NCBI GenBank assembly: GCA_039208045.1
Contig: JBCCRH010000116.1
Coordinates: 1 to 14,282 of the forward strand
DNA length: 14,282 nucleotides
Reading direction: 5' to 3'
Source: JBCCRH01 sp039208045
GTDB taxonomy: Bacteria > Bacteroidota > Bacteroidia > Chitinophagales > Saprospiraceae
The position numbers and the translations under genes are program-made. The notes under the pieces were generated by a model. That model was not told the origin of the DNA, did no database searches, and saw only the letters and a list, made by a program, of their open reading frames with translations. Below, piece by piece: positions 1 to 8,064 of the stretch; position 1 is the stretch's first letter; each line of letters begins with the position of its first letter.

Positions 1-1076
1 AGCGACGCCGCTATATCTGGCTGTAAGGCCAAAAGCGGTGGATACATCCAAATTTCTGTATCCCAAAAAATATGGCCATTGTACCCCAAACCAGACAACC
101 CCATCGGCGAAAGGCTATACGCAGTACCCGCCCGCGCAAAAGCGTACAAATGATACAGCATCGAGCGTACATCCCGTTGCGATTCGTCATCGCCTGCAAT
201 GATAATGTCACTCTCCCACAGCTTCGCCCAAGCAGCTTCATGAAATTGTACCAAGCGATCAATACCTTCTAAGCGCGCATAAATCGTCAAGCGCTCCGCT
301 TCATTGTGTGGATCATTATACTGCAAAGAAGAAAGCGTCGTGCCCACCACCGCAAAGCGGTACGTCTCCCCTGCCTTCAACTTTTTAGTAAACTTCAACC
401 AATGCCGATCATAATCCCAATCTTCGTGGATGATATGCGGCTCTTCGCCATGCTTTTCTGGAAAGATAAAGCTGTTGGAAGCTGCCAATTTATGTTTCCC
501 AGAAGGGCTATCCGCCACAGAAGTCAATAAGGGAATCTCCACATGTGGCCGGTCTACCGAATTGAAAAAGCTACGTACATCGCGCAAGTGCGTGGGCGCT
601 GCAATCACGCTGTACGGCGTAATCACTACATCCTTTTTCGCCGTCACCTCAATCACCGAAAGCGCCGAATAGGGCAAATGCCGCAAGGCCATTAATTCAT
701 GCTTCACGCTCACCTGATCGCCCTTATCAAAGGTAGTTGTCAGCACTGCCCGCTTCATATCCAAAGTCTGTTCATAATTAGACATGTTTGCACGGCTCAC
801 CCGCTCGCCATCCACATCCAAATACATGTTTACATGGTTAAATGTCTTCAGAATGTTCGACACACGCCCCCGCTGGTAATAATCGTACACGCCATTCAAT
901 ACCACATCCTGCACCTCCATCGGATTAGGGCTGGATACTAAGCCAATCACGCCATTCGCGCAGGTAATGCCGTAATAATTGGTAGGATCGATGTCCTTTG
1001 CTTTAACCTCCCAGGTGGATTGTGCCGTTAGGGAGTAGCTTAGGAATAGAAAAGTATAGAAAACTAGCTTTTTCAT
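1..1076 (-). CDS. Exported GH65-family glycoside hydrolase (3' end cut by window)
   Basis: Reading the minus strand from an ATG at 1076 gives 358 uninterrupted codons to the window edge, so the C-terminal part is missing. Residues 1-19 form a signal peptide (MKKLVFYTFLFLSYSLTAQ) with likely cleavage near TAQ/S. Residues about 25-280 look like the GH65 N-terminal beta-sandwich, and the helical (alpha/alpha)6 barrel begins around residue 300. The signature GHIFWDTEIWMYPPLL at 334-349 is the conserved GH65 substrate-binding segment. The catalytic Glu lies further on and is not visible. GH65 contains inverting phosphorylases (trehalose, maltose, kojibiose) and hydrolases (acid trehalase, glucosyl-galactosyl-hydroxylysine glucosidase, kojibiose hydrolase). 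A signal peptide argues for an envelope hydrolase rather than a cytosolic phosphorylase; this is inference. It lies 89 nt downstream of the GH97 gene on the same strand and is probably co-transcribed. Substrate unknown; family call strong. Confidence 0.88.
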   Translation of the reverse strand, partial: MKKLVFYTFLFLSYSLTAQSTWEVKAKDIDPTNYYGITCANGVIGLVSSPNPMEVQDVVLNGVYDYYQRGRVSNILKTFNHVNMYLDVDGERVSRANMSNYEQTLDMKRAVLTTTFDKGDQVSVKHELMALRHLPYSALSVIEVTAKKDVVITPYSVIAAPTHLRDVRSFFNSVDRPHVEIPLLTSVADSPSGKHKLAASNSFIFPEKHGEEPHIIHEDWDYDRHWLKFTKKLKAGETYRFAVVGTTLSSLQYNDPHNEAERLTIYARLEGIDRLVQFHEAAWAKLWESDIIIAGDDESQRDVRSMLYHLYAFARAGTAYSLSPMGLSGLGYNGHIFWDTEIWMYPPLLALQPDIAAS

Positions 1077-1098
1077 TAGTTAGGATTTTTAAGATACA

Positions 1099-1169
1099 GT
1101 AGACTTCGGCTGCGCTCAGTCTACGATTTCAAGCATAGCCCATGTAGGCTGAGCGAAGTCGAAGCCTAC
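1099..1169. repeat. Inverted pair of 26-nt palindromic units (REP-like)
   Basis: Two 26-nt units, 1099-1124 and 1144-1169, are inverted copies of each other with 22 of 26 positions matching and a 19-nt spacer. The shared core is CTTCGRCTKCGCTCAG. Each unit is also palindromic at its ends: GTAGACT/AGTCTAC in the first and GTAGGCT/AGCCTAC in the second (read in the same orientation), a 7-bp stem each, with an A-T pair replaced by a G-C pair. The right unit overlaps the TAG stop of the GH97 gene (1166-1168). The pair could fold as one long hairpin in the GH97-GH65 transcript and act as an attenuator or 3' stabiliser. From memory, similar TTCGACTnCGCTCAG palindromes are dispersed in many Bacteroidota genomes; copy number here cannot be seen. 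Confidence 0.75.
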
Positions 1170-3247
1170 TTCACCTTCAACGAAATCGCAAAGCCACCCC
1201 CACTCACCAAATCAAAGGCTAATTTCGAATCAGCAGTCACATTCTCTTGTGCAATTGTCAACTCATTCGGGTTACTTTCCCAGTGCGCGTTAGGCCCATC
1301 CTTGTAAATCGTGGCCGTATACGTCTTGCCTTTCGGCAAAAAGTCGAAGTTGACGCTTAGCGTTCTGGGATTTTCATCGCCAATGCCGCCTACAAACCAG
1401 TTTTCTCCACCACGTTCTTGGCGGGCAATTACTACAAAGTCCCCTATTTCACCATCCAGTACTTTCGACTGCTCCCAATCTACTGCCACATCGCGCACAA
1501 ACTGCATGCCCGGCTGTCCCTCCAAATGCTCTGGCAAGTCCGATACCATTTGCAGCGGGCTGTAAATCACTACATAAAGCGCCAGCTCATGCGCCAAGGT
1601 ATGGCGTACCCGATTATCGGGTTTAAAGGGATCAATTTTCAGGTTGAATACGCCAGGCGTATAGTCGATCGGGCCTGCTAGCATGCGCGTGAATGCTACT
1701 ACCGTGAGGTGATCTACTGGATTGCCTCCTTCTGCCGACCACGCATTAAATTCTTGCCCACGCAAGCCTTCGCGCGTCATCATATTGGGGTAGGTGCGGC
1801 GCAGGCCAGTGGCTTTGATAGGCTCATGCGCATCGATAGCTACTTCGTATTTGACAGCTTGTTCCAGTACTTTGCGGTAGTGATTGACCATCCATTGCCC
1901 GTGATGATACTGCCCTGCTGGGATAATCTTCCCTACATAACCCGTTTTTACCGAGTGAATGCCTAGTTTTTTCATCAGTGCATAGGCCGTATCTAACTGC
2001 TGCTCATAAGTGCGCGGCGCGGCAGAGGTCTCGTGGTGCATCACCAATTCTACCCCTTTTTCGCGACCATAGCGTACCACTTCTTCAATATCATAATCTT
2101 CATAAGGCGTTACAAAATCAAACACGCCCTCCCGATCTTCAAAACCAATCCAACGCTCCCAGCCCGTATTCCAACCTTCTACCAACAAGCCTTCAATTCC
2201 ATTTGCAGCAGCAAAATCAATGTAGCGCTTCGCATTTTCTGTGGTGGCGCCGTGTTTGCCACCCTCCAGCTTCCAGGTAGACGTACCCAGGTGCATTTCC
2301 CACCAGATACCCATATACTTCATAGGTTTTAGCCAACTCACGTCTTCCAGCTTGTTCGGCTCATTTAAGTTGACAATCAGATTTGACTCGATCAAATCTC
2401 CTGCTCGATCTGCGATCTGAATGGTACGCCAGGGAGTAGAAAAAGGCAGGCTGCGCGTCACCTTGGAGTCGTCTGGCGAACCAACTAATTCGCTCACAAA
2501 ACCCATCCGGTCTTTATCTACTTTTAGGGTCATGCCCGAATAGTCCGTCAAGTTTGCTTCGTGGAAGCTGAGGTAGATGCCATCAGCTGTTTTAAGCGTC
2601 ACAGGGGTATTCACTGCATTTTCGGGAATGGTGGTCTGCGCCAAATTGGGATTATCGCGCTTGCTCGTCGCATCAATAGCGGAGAATTGCGTTTCATTAT
2701 AAACGTGCTCGTAAATGTCCCAATCACCAGGTATCCACCATACCTTGTGGTCACCGGTAAGCATAAACTCGGTATTTTCATCCATAATCACGAGCTCGCT
2801 CTTCCCTTCTTGCTCTGGGAAGTGGTAGCGGTAGGCTACGCCATCGTCATACGCTCGGAAGGTGATCGAAAGGGAGCGATTGGGGGCTACTACTTCTCTA
2901 AGATTGAGCTGTAGTTCATTGCCATTATTCACTACTTCGCGCTGTTCGCCCCAAGGCATTTCCCAATTTTCTCGAATCTCTTTGGTCTCCGTACTTAGCA
3001 CTTCTAAGCCTTTCCCCAGATTAGGGGCCGACTTAAAGTCAAAGCTAAAGGTGGAAGTATCGATCACTAATTGATCTTTAAAAAACACAGCATATCCTAA
3101 GCTACCATCTTCTTGCAGGGCAAGATCAATCTTGGTAGTAGCGCTAGGGGAGCTTATGCTAAATGCGGTGGGTGCTTCTGGTGCTTCTTGGCAGGCAAGC
3201 AAAGATAAGCTTACCAAAAGCAGCAGGGCTAAATGGTTCAGTTTCAT
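1166..3247 (-). CDS. GH97 alpha-glucosidase, SusB-type (inverting), lipoprotein
   Basis: A 693-residue protein of normal GH97 length. The N-terminus MKLNHLALLLLVSLSLLAC is a lipoprotein signal peptide with the modified Cys at 19, so the enzyme is membrane anchored in the envelope. Domains in order: N-terminal beta-sandwich (about 30-300), catalytic (beta/alpha)8 barrel (about 305-580) and C-terminal beta domain (about 590-693). The inverting subtype is visible: where retaining GH97 enzymes carry an Asp nucleophile (KVDF-like) this one has VKTGYVG (433-439). The carboxylates of the SusB set are present as E406 (HHET), E475 (HEP), E493 (REG) and E499 (QEF). Their spacings of 69, 18 and 6 equal those of E439, E508, E526 and E532 in B. 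thetaiotaomicron SusB as I recall them. Expected reaction: exo-hydrolysis of alpha-glucosides or malto-oligosaccharides from the non-reducing end with a Ca2+ requirement. It lies 56 nt downstream of the bestrophin gene and 89 nt upstream of GH65. Confidence 0.93.
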   Translation of the reverse strand: MKLNHLALLLLVSLSLLACQEAPEAPTAFSISSPSATTKIDLALQEDGSLGYAVFFKDQLVIDTSTFSFDFKSAPNLGKGLEVLSTETKEIRENWEMPWGEQREVVNNGNELQLNLREVVAPNRSLSITFRAYDDGVAYRYHFPEQEGKSELVIMDENTEFMLTGDHKVWWIPGDWDIYEHVYNETQFSAIDATSKRDNPNLAQTTIPENAVNTPVTLKTADGIYLSFHEANLTDYSGMTLKVDKDRMGFVSELVGSPDDSKVTRSLPFSTPWRTIQIADRAGDLIESNLIVNLNEPNKLEDVSWLKPMKYMGIWWEMHLGTSTWKLEGGKHGATTENAKRYIDFAAANGIEGLLVEGWNTGWERWIGFEDREGVFDFVTPYEDYDIEEVVRYGREKGVELVMHHETSAAPRTYEQQLDTAYALMKKLGIHSVKTGYVGKIIPAGQYHHGQWMVNHYRKVLEQAVKYEVAIDAHEPIKATGLRRTYPNMMTREGLRGQEFNAWSAEGGNPVDHLTVVAFTRMLAGPIDYTPGVFNLKIDPFKPDNRVRHTLAHELALYVVIYSPLQMVSDLPEHLEGQPGMQFVRDVAVDWEQSKVLDGEIGDFVVIARQERGGENWFVGGIGDENPRTLSVNFDFLPKGKTYTATIYKDGPNAHWESNPNELTIAQENVTADSKLAFDLVSGGGFAISLKVK

Positions 3248-3303
3248 ACATTTTCTGATTTAGTCGATAGACGTTAATATTGATGCAAAATAAAAAAAGG
3301 CTA

Positions 3304-4365
3304 CTAAAACTGCGTATCATATTGCATCGGAAATTGCGCTGGTATTTCCTCCTTCGTTTCACCCAGGTTTTGACGCAAGTCGATCTCAATGCCCCGAGCA
3401 ATGGTAGAAATAGGTACATCATTAGCAGAGCCTTCAAAAGGATTTTCTCCCGTGCGCCCAATGCGCTCCATCGTATGAAAAACCCAAGCGACTGCTGCAT
3501 AAAACGGCACGGCTAGCCAAACAAAGAGGTCACCCACCAATGGATGGTTTGTACTCATTTCTTTGCCCAATTCCCCAAATTGTGGAATCAAAGCTAGAGG
3601 GAGCAAGAGCACAAATACCCACATAAAGTAGTGATTCAACGAAGCAAAATGGCGGGGATAGGGAAAATTCTTAATCCGTTCGGACTTGCCCTGAAGAGTA
3701 AATAATTCTTCCAATACCCCTTCTAATTTCAAAAAGGAGAACCTCCAAATAATACCGCTTTCCTTGAGCTTACGCAAATGGTGCGACTGCAAGTAGAGCA
3801 GTGCCGTTTGCTTGTTATTTTTACTCATCACGTATTGCATATCCGCTTCGCTTAGGTAAGGCGCCATATCGGTCTGCACATCTGAATCACGCTCTGGAGG
3901 GCGTACGGTATCCGCCCATTCTTGGTTTGTCTTTTCCTGGGTTACGGTTTCCCAAGGCTTGGGCGCACGCATAGAATGCCTCAAGGCCGTCATCCACGCA
4001 ATGTGGCGGTAAGTCAGCACTTTTACTTGATGATGTAGTTCTTCTTTGGTCATCGGAATATCGGCATGCTCATTGGTCACCATATCCTGCACAAACATCC
4101 CGAAGGTACGAGAAGTATTGACCACCCCACCCCAGATTTTGCGCGCTTCCCAAATGCGGCCATAAGCGGAGTTATTTTGAAAACCAATCACAAAAGCGAC
4201 AGCCGTACCTATGAGCGCCAAGGGCGTCCAAGGTATTTTGATCCAATCCAGATCAAAAAAGTAATAAACCGAAGCCGTAAGTAATCCGATGAAAAGAAAT
4301 AGGAAGGTCTCGTAGCGAGTCCAAACGGCCATATCCTTGGCCTTAAACACTCTTTTAGTGTACAT
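3304..4365 (-). CDS. Bestrophin-family ion channel
   Basis: A 353-residue membrane protein of the bacterial bestrophin (YneE-like) family. The family core GFQNNSAYGRIWEARKIWGG begins at residue 61, and the C-terminal cytosolic motif ENPFEGSANDVPIS (307-320) with the following ARGIEIDL is also typical. Hydrophobic segments sit near 20-37, 45-62, 245-262 and 278-297, matching the four-helix plan. Bacterial members studied form pentameric ion channels in the inner membrane (KpBest is cation-permeable), while animal ones conduct chloride; ion selectivity cannot be read here. The start MYTKRVFKAKDM leaves the usual short amphipathic N-terminus before the first membrane helix, so I kept the first Met. 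It is the first gene of the leftward unit, divergent from the glycosidase gene at 4523. A functional link with the downstream GH97 is not evident and they may merely be neighbours. Confidence 0.9.
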   Translation of the reverse strand: MYTKRVFKAKDMAVWTRYETFLFLFIGLLTASVYYFFDLDWIKIPWTPLALIGTAVAFVIGFQNNSAYGRIWEARKIWGGVVNTSRTFGMFVQDMVTNEHADIPMTKEELHHQVKVLTYRHIAWMTALRHSMRAPKPWETVTQEKTNQEWADTVRPPERDSDVQTDMAPYLSEADMQYVMSKNNKQTALLYLQSHHLRKLKESGIIWRFSFLKLEGVLEELFTLQGKSERIKNFPYPRHFASLNHYFMWVFVLLLPLALIPQFGELGKEMSTNHPLVGDLFVWLAVPFYAAVAWVFHTMERIGRTGENPFEGSANDVPISTIARGIEIDLRQNLGETKEEIPAQFPMQYDTQF

Positions 4366-4385
4366 GCTAGCTAATGTTAGGTTTG

Positions 4386-4418
4386 TTTGTCTATTGTCCT
4401 AAGGTAGGAATAATCTTG
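4386..4418 (+). promoter_or_regulatory. Candidate Bacteroidota promoter for the glycosidase gene
   Basis: TTTG at 4386-4389, a 21-nt spacer, then TAATCTTG at 4411-4418, one base off the TAnnTTTG -7 element of the Bacteroidota primary sigma factor. Transcription would start near 4425 and give a leader of about 100 nt before the ATG at 4523. This is a motif match only. No equally good pair was found on the minus strand for the divergent bestrophin gene. Confidence 0.4.
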
Positions 4419-4522
4419 TAATTTATGACTATGCGATCTTTTCGAGTTATATTTATAGGTATCCTATTAGACGTGTTCTGCGAGTTGCAACAGAGTCTTT
4501 ATGATTCCATAATTTTAAACCT

Positions 4523-6331
4523 ATGATCAAACACCTACTGCTTTCCTTATCGATTATTCTTTATAGCATTTCACTACTTGCCCAAACGACCATCGAGAAA
4601 ACAGATGATGCTTGGACCTTGCTGGTAGACGGGGAGCCATTCGATATAAAGGGAGCCACCTTCGGATATGATAAAGACACCAGTAATTATGATGCGTACT
4701 TTAAGGAACTTAATTTTCTTGGGGTCAATACCATCCGGACATGGGCGACGGGACAGCACACGCCCCAACTATTAGATGCGGCACAACGACATGGCATAAA
4801 AGTGATGATGGGCATTTGGATGCGCCACGGCCGCCCAGGCATGGAAGATGATGATCATTTTGATTATCTCACGGATACTGAAGGCATGCAAGTCATGTAT
4901 GATAATGCTATTAGCGTCGTTCAAAAATATAAAGACCATCCTGCGGTGCTCACTTGGGGCATTGGCAATGAAGTCTACCTCAATATGGCTACCGATCAAG
5001 AAAAAGAAGCCTATTCCAAACTGTTGGAGCGCATTTGTAAGGAGATCAAATCAATAGATGCCAATCATCCTATTACTTCAGTGGAAGCCTGGACTTTTGG
5101 CTTAGATTGGTGGCAAAATTTTGTTCCTTCCATTGATATTTACGGCTTGAATAGCTATGGTGCGGGCGCTAATTTCTTATCTGCGGAGTTGGAAAAAAGA
5201 GGAATAGATAAGCCCTATATCATCACCGAATTTGGAGTAACTGGGGAATGGGATATTCAGGAGGAAAAGAATGGCATCAAGGTCGAGCCTACGGATGAGC
5301 AGAAGTATGAAGCTATGGTGAAAGGCTATCAGGATTGGATCAAACCTAAACCAGCTTGCCTAGGGGTCTATATGTTTCATTATGCCGATGATCTCAACTT
5401 CCTAGCTGCCTGGCTCCTCACTCATTTTAATGGCTGGACACGCCCCCAATATTGGGCAATCAGGGAGGCTTATACCGGAGAGCAACCCATTAACCATATC
5501 CCAAAAATTGAAAACTTCCAATTGCCCAATTCACCCACTAAGAGTGGCACCTGGGTGCCCGTGCAAATAGTTTGTTCTGACCGAGAGCAAGAGGAGCTGA
5601 GTGTCCAATTTTATTATAATCAACGCACCGGAAGTAGAAAAAGGCGCGACCAATTGCTGCCTCTAAATGCTCGTGGTAGTTTGGCGGAAGGCTTAGAAAT
5701 CCAACTACCCCCAGAAGACGGTGCTATAAAAGTTTATGCCGCAGTAGTAGATACTTACAACAATGCAGGCATGGCCTCTACCTCTATCATAGTACAAGAC
5801 GAAGAGGCCAGCAAAAGAAAATACCTAGTCCCTAAAGTGAGTCTCCCATTTTATGTCTATCAGGATGGCGAAGCGCTCCCCTATGCACCTTCTGGCTATA
5901 TGGGCAACTATGATGCCATAGCGGTAGACCTAAAAAGTACGGAAGAAGTCTACGCTGGAACAAACGCCATCAAAATCAGCTATGATGCTAGAGAGAATTG
6001 GTACGGCATCGGCTTTGTCGACCCCGCTAATGATTGGGGGGACATTCTCGGTGGCTACAATATTAGCGGTGCTAAAAAATTTAGCTTCTGGGCCAAAGCA
6101 GATGATACCAATGTAAAAGCTACCATAGGCTTTGGCCTCATCGAGCAGGATCAATCCTTCCCCGATACAGGCAAAAAGTGGAAAGAAATAACCTTAAGCA
6201 AAAAATGGAAAAAGTACACCATCAAACTCAAGCGCACGGATCTTAGTTGCATCCGATCGGGGCTGGTGCTCTTTTCTAGCAGCAGTGGGTTTCCCCATTC
6301 TATTTATATTGATGAGGTGGTATTTGAGTAG
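4523..6331 (+). CDS. Exported clan GH-A glycoside hydrolase with C-terminal CBM-like domain
   Basis: A 602-residue protein with signal peptide MIKHLLLSLSIILYSISLLA/Q (type I, no lipobox Cys). Residues about 30-320 form a TIM barrel of clan GH-A, related to GH2 C-terminal and GH5-like catalytic domains. The acid/base is probably E150 in TWGIGNEV, on strand 4, and the nucleophile E236 in YIITEFGVTGEW, on strand 7. GATFGYD (44-50) and GVNTIRTWA (67-75) are also typical of such barrels. Residues about 325-425 look like an Ig/Fn3-like beta-sandwich. Residues about 440-602 resemble a jelly-roll carbohydrate-binding module (SFWAKADDTN at 521; terminal HSIYIDEVVFE), with a CBM11-like feel. There is no T9SS sorting domain, so periplasmic location is most likely. 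Expected to be a retaining beta-glycanase or glycosidase; substrate cannot be assigned. It is the only plus-strand gene in the window and ends 8 bp from the convergent neighbour. Confidence 0.82.
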   Translation: MIKHLLLSLSIILYSISLLAQTTIEKTDDAWTLLVDGEPFDIKGATFGYDKDTSNYDAYFKELNFLGVNTIRTWATGQHTPQLLDAAQRHGIKVMMGIWMRHGRPGMEDDDHFDYLTDTEGMQVMYDNAISVVQKYKDHPAVLTWGIGNEVYLNMATDQEKEAYSKLLERICKEIKSIDANHPITSVEAWTFGLDWWQNFVPSIDIYGLNSYGAGANFLSAELEKRGIDKPYIITEFGVTGEWDIQEEKNGIKVEPTDEQKYEAMVKGYQDWIKPKPACLGVYMFHYADDLNFLAAWLLTHFNGWTRPQYWAIREAYTGEQPINHIPKIENFQLPNSPTKSGTWVPVQIVCSDREQEELSVQFYYNQRTGSRKRRDQLLPLNARGSLAEGLEIQLPPEDGAIKVYAAVVDTYNNAGMASTSIIVQDEEASKRKYLVPKVSLPFYVYQDGEALPYAPSGYMGNYDAIAVDLKSTEEVYAGTNAIKISYDARENWYGIGFVDPANDWGDILGGYNISGAKKFSFWAKADDTNVKATIGFGLIEQDQSFPDTGKKWKEITLSKKWKKYTIKLKRTDLSCIRSGLVLFSSSSGFPHSIYIDEVVFE

Positions 6332-6339
6332 CATAGGTG

Positions 6340-7983
6340 TTATTGCCAAACAATCTTTTTCACTGACATTCCTGCTTTAGTTTGCACCTGTACCCAGTAG
6401 ACTCCTGCTGGCAACCTGTCACGCGCCAAGGTGAAGGTTTGTGCATGCTGCTCTAACAGATGCTGTTGCACTTGCTGACCAGTTGCGTTCAGTAGCGTAA
6501 TCGACTGCATCGCTGTGGTAGCGTTAAGCTGTATCTGGTCAATTGCAGGATTGGGGAAAAGCTGGATGGTAGCTTCTTCAGCAATCACTTCTTTGGTATC
6601 AACTACAATATCTGTGAAGGCGTCGTTTTCAGGGTTATTATCGAATTGGTGGTTGGGAGCAAACGTGAAATAGCGAATCTCAATGTCAGGGATCATCCCA
6701 ATTTCTGATAGAAACACAAAATGATTAAACATCCATGTTCTGCTTTCACCCGGCATCAAAGCTGCATCTTGAATAATGTGAAAACTTCTCCCTTCCGAAC
6801 AGTTAAAGCCACCAAATGACTGAGATGAAAGAATAAATTCGTCTACTGGCTCCATGCCATAGTTAGTAACTTCTACTACGGCATCAACTCGCGTACTAAG
6901 CATAACGACGGGATCGTCATAAGATATATTAAGTGGTTCCGTAGGAGTAATAGACAGATTACTCACCCCTATATCATAAGGACTAGTATTATTGAACGAA
7001 TCAAAGCCCGTTTTTAGAAGAAAACCCTGACTAAACGACCCCATGCCAATTACCCAGGCAGAATCACTACTAATAGGCTGTATTTCACGCACTCGTGTAC
7101 GTGGAAGATCCCAAGAAAAAGCCTCCGTGATCTCATTGGTAGAGGTGTTAATCCACCAGCCCTTCTCCTGTTCATCTTCTACTCGGCCATACAGCAAGAT
7201 GCTATCCCCCATTGCTGCCATCTGCAACTTAGCATCGGCATCCAAGGGCAAATCAATATCAATCATATTGAGTCCTACCTCATCTGATCGATGAATCTTT
7301 TCTTCATCTACCCACCAGATTTCTTGATCCATAATGAGCATATCCCAAATAAATACTGCTTCGTCTTCCCACTCCCAGACCGGCTCTGTTTGCTCAATAG
7401 TGGATACGACAATACTATTGCTGCCCTGAATAATAATATAACTATCCATGCACTGCACCCCACGCGGAGCTGCTGGAATATCAAAAGATGCCTCACCTAG
7501 CAGATCAGGTGTTACAAAGAAAATATCTGAATCAGAAGCCACTACGTAATTAAAGGCGCCTTCGGCACGGTCGATCAGTCGCGTGGGATTTGTAGGCAAA
7601 AATCCAGGAAAAATCTCTAATTGCAACTGCTCTCCCTCCGGAGAATAGCGTGCAAAAAACCAAAAATCTGGTTCACTTACAATTTCCTGAGCATCCCCCA
7701 CATGCCCGACCATAGCCAGCTCCCCATTACTCCATATCATATCAATAGGATGCAAGCGTTCATCGGTATGTGGAAATATATCCCATAAGGGAGTAGCCGA
7801 TTCATCAAACAATGTCAATCGAGAAGGGAAGCAGTTATCAATAGTAGCGCCACCAGCAGCAATACCATATTGGTCATCAATGGCCAAGGTATAATAGCGG
7901 GAGAGTCTTTCGTGTAAAACATGAGCTTGTCCAAAAGCCATTTGGGCGAGTAATAAAGCGAGGAGCGTGAAAAGTCGGTTCAT
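6340..7983 (-). CDS. T9SS-secreted protein with CARDB-like domain and C-terminal sorting domain
   Basis: I chose the ATG at 7983, which gives 547 residues. The in-frame ATG at 8019 would place 12 charged residues before the signal peptide MNRLFTLLALLLAQMAFG, and a promoter-like sequence overlaps that extension. Residues about 20-335 are rich in short beta strands and aromatic residues and may form a propeller-like domain; I do not recognise the family. Residues about 335-460 (starting PYDIGVSNLSITPTEP, ending near DNNPENDAFTDI) look like a CARDB-type adhesion beta-sandwich. The last ~75 residues are a type A T9SS sorting domain: LFPNPAIDQIQL, an internal TLLNATGQQVQ strand, LPAGVYWVQV and the terminal KKIVWQ. 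The protein should be exported by Sec, then moved across the outer membrane by T9SS and anchored or released at the surface. Function unknown, possibly adhesion. It is the last gene of the rightmost unit, 81 nt after the aldo/keto reductase. Confidence 0.85.
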   Translation of the reverse strand: MNRLFTLLALLLAQMAFGQAHVLHERLSRYYTLAIDDQYGIAAGGATIDNCFPSRLTLFDESATPLWDIFPHTDERLHPIDMIWSNGELAMVGHVGDAQEIVSEPDFWFFARYSPEGEQLQLEIFPGFLPTNPTRLIDRAEGAFNYVVASDSDIFFVTPDLLGEASFDIPAAPRGVQCMDSYIIIQGSNSIVVSTIEQTEPVWEWEDEAVFIWDMLIMDQEIWWVDEEKIHRSDEVGLNMIDIDLPLDADAKLQMAAMGDSILLYGRVEDEQEKGWWINTSTNEITEAFSWDLPRTRVREIQPISSDSAWVIGMGSFSQGFLLKTGFDSFNNTSPYDIGVSNLSITPTEPLNISYDDPVVMLSTRVDAVVEVTNYGMEPVDEFILSSQSFGGFNCSEGRSFHIIQDAALMPGESRTWMFNHFVFLSEIGMIPDIEIRYFTFAPNHQFDNNPENDAFTDIVVDTKEVIAEEATIQLFPNPAIDQIQLNATTAMQSITLLNATGQQVQQHLLEQHAQTFTLARDRLPAGVYWVQVQTKAGMSVKKIVWQ

Positions 7984-8001
7984 GATAATAGGGGTTTTAC
8001 C

Positions 8002-8031
8002 TAAATTTAACCTTTTCACGCTTCTCCGAAA
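8002..8031 (-). promoter_or_regulatory. Weak promoter candidate for the T9SS-protein gene
   Basis: On the minus strand TTTC (8031-8028) is followed after 18 nt by TAAATTTA (8009-8002), close to TTTG-N(17-23)-TAnnTTTG but off in the last base of both elements. It would place transcription start just upstream of the ATG at 7983, which supports that start over the one at 8019. The match is weak and the gene may simply be read through from the aldo/keto reductase. Confidence 0.25.
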
Positions 8032-8064
8032 GAAAGCTAGCTGACAAACTCCTTATCGGCCGAT

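Noticed and set aside
3159..3500. 113-codon minus-strand frame spanning the bestrophin-GH97 junction
   Set aside because: It overlaps two well-supported genes in another frame, and its composition looks like an out-of-frame shadow.
4499..4512. TTATG-ATTC-CATAA inverted repeat just before the glycosidase ATG as an operator
   Set aside because: Only 5-bp arms in AT-rich DNA. An ATTCCATAATT string also occurs before the plug gene, but this short match is not enough to claim a shared site.
7984..8019. Upstream in-frame ATG at 8019 for the T9SS protein
   Set aside because: It would bury the signal peptide behind 12 mostly polar or charged residues, and a promoter-like sequence overlaps it; the ATG at 7983 gives a standard signal peptide.
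8055..8064. Palindrome ATCGGCCGAT right after the aldo/keto reductase stop as a terminator
   Set aside because: No loop and no T run follow, so it cannot make a normal terminator hairpin; a 10-bp palindrome alone is weak evidence.
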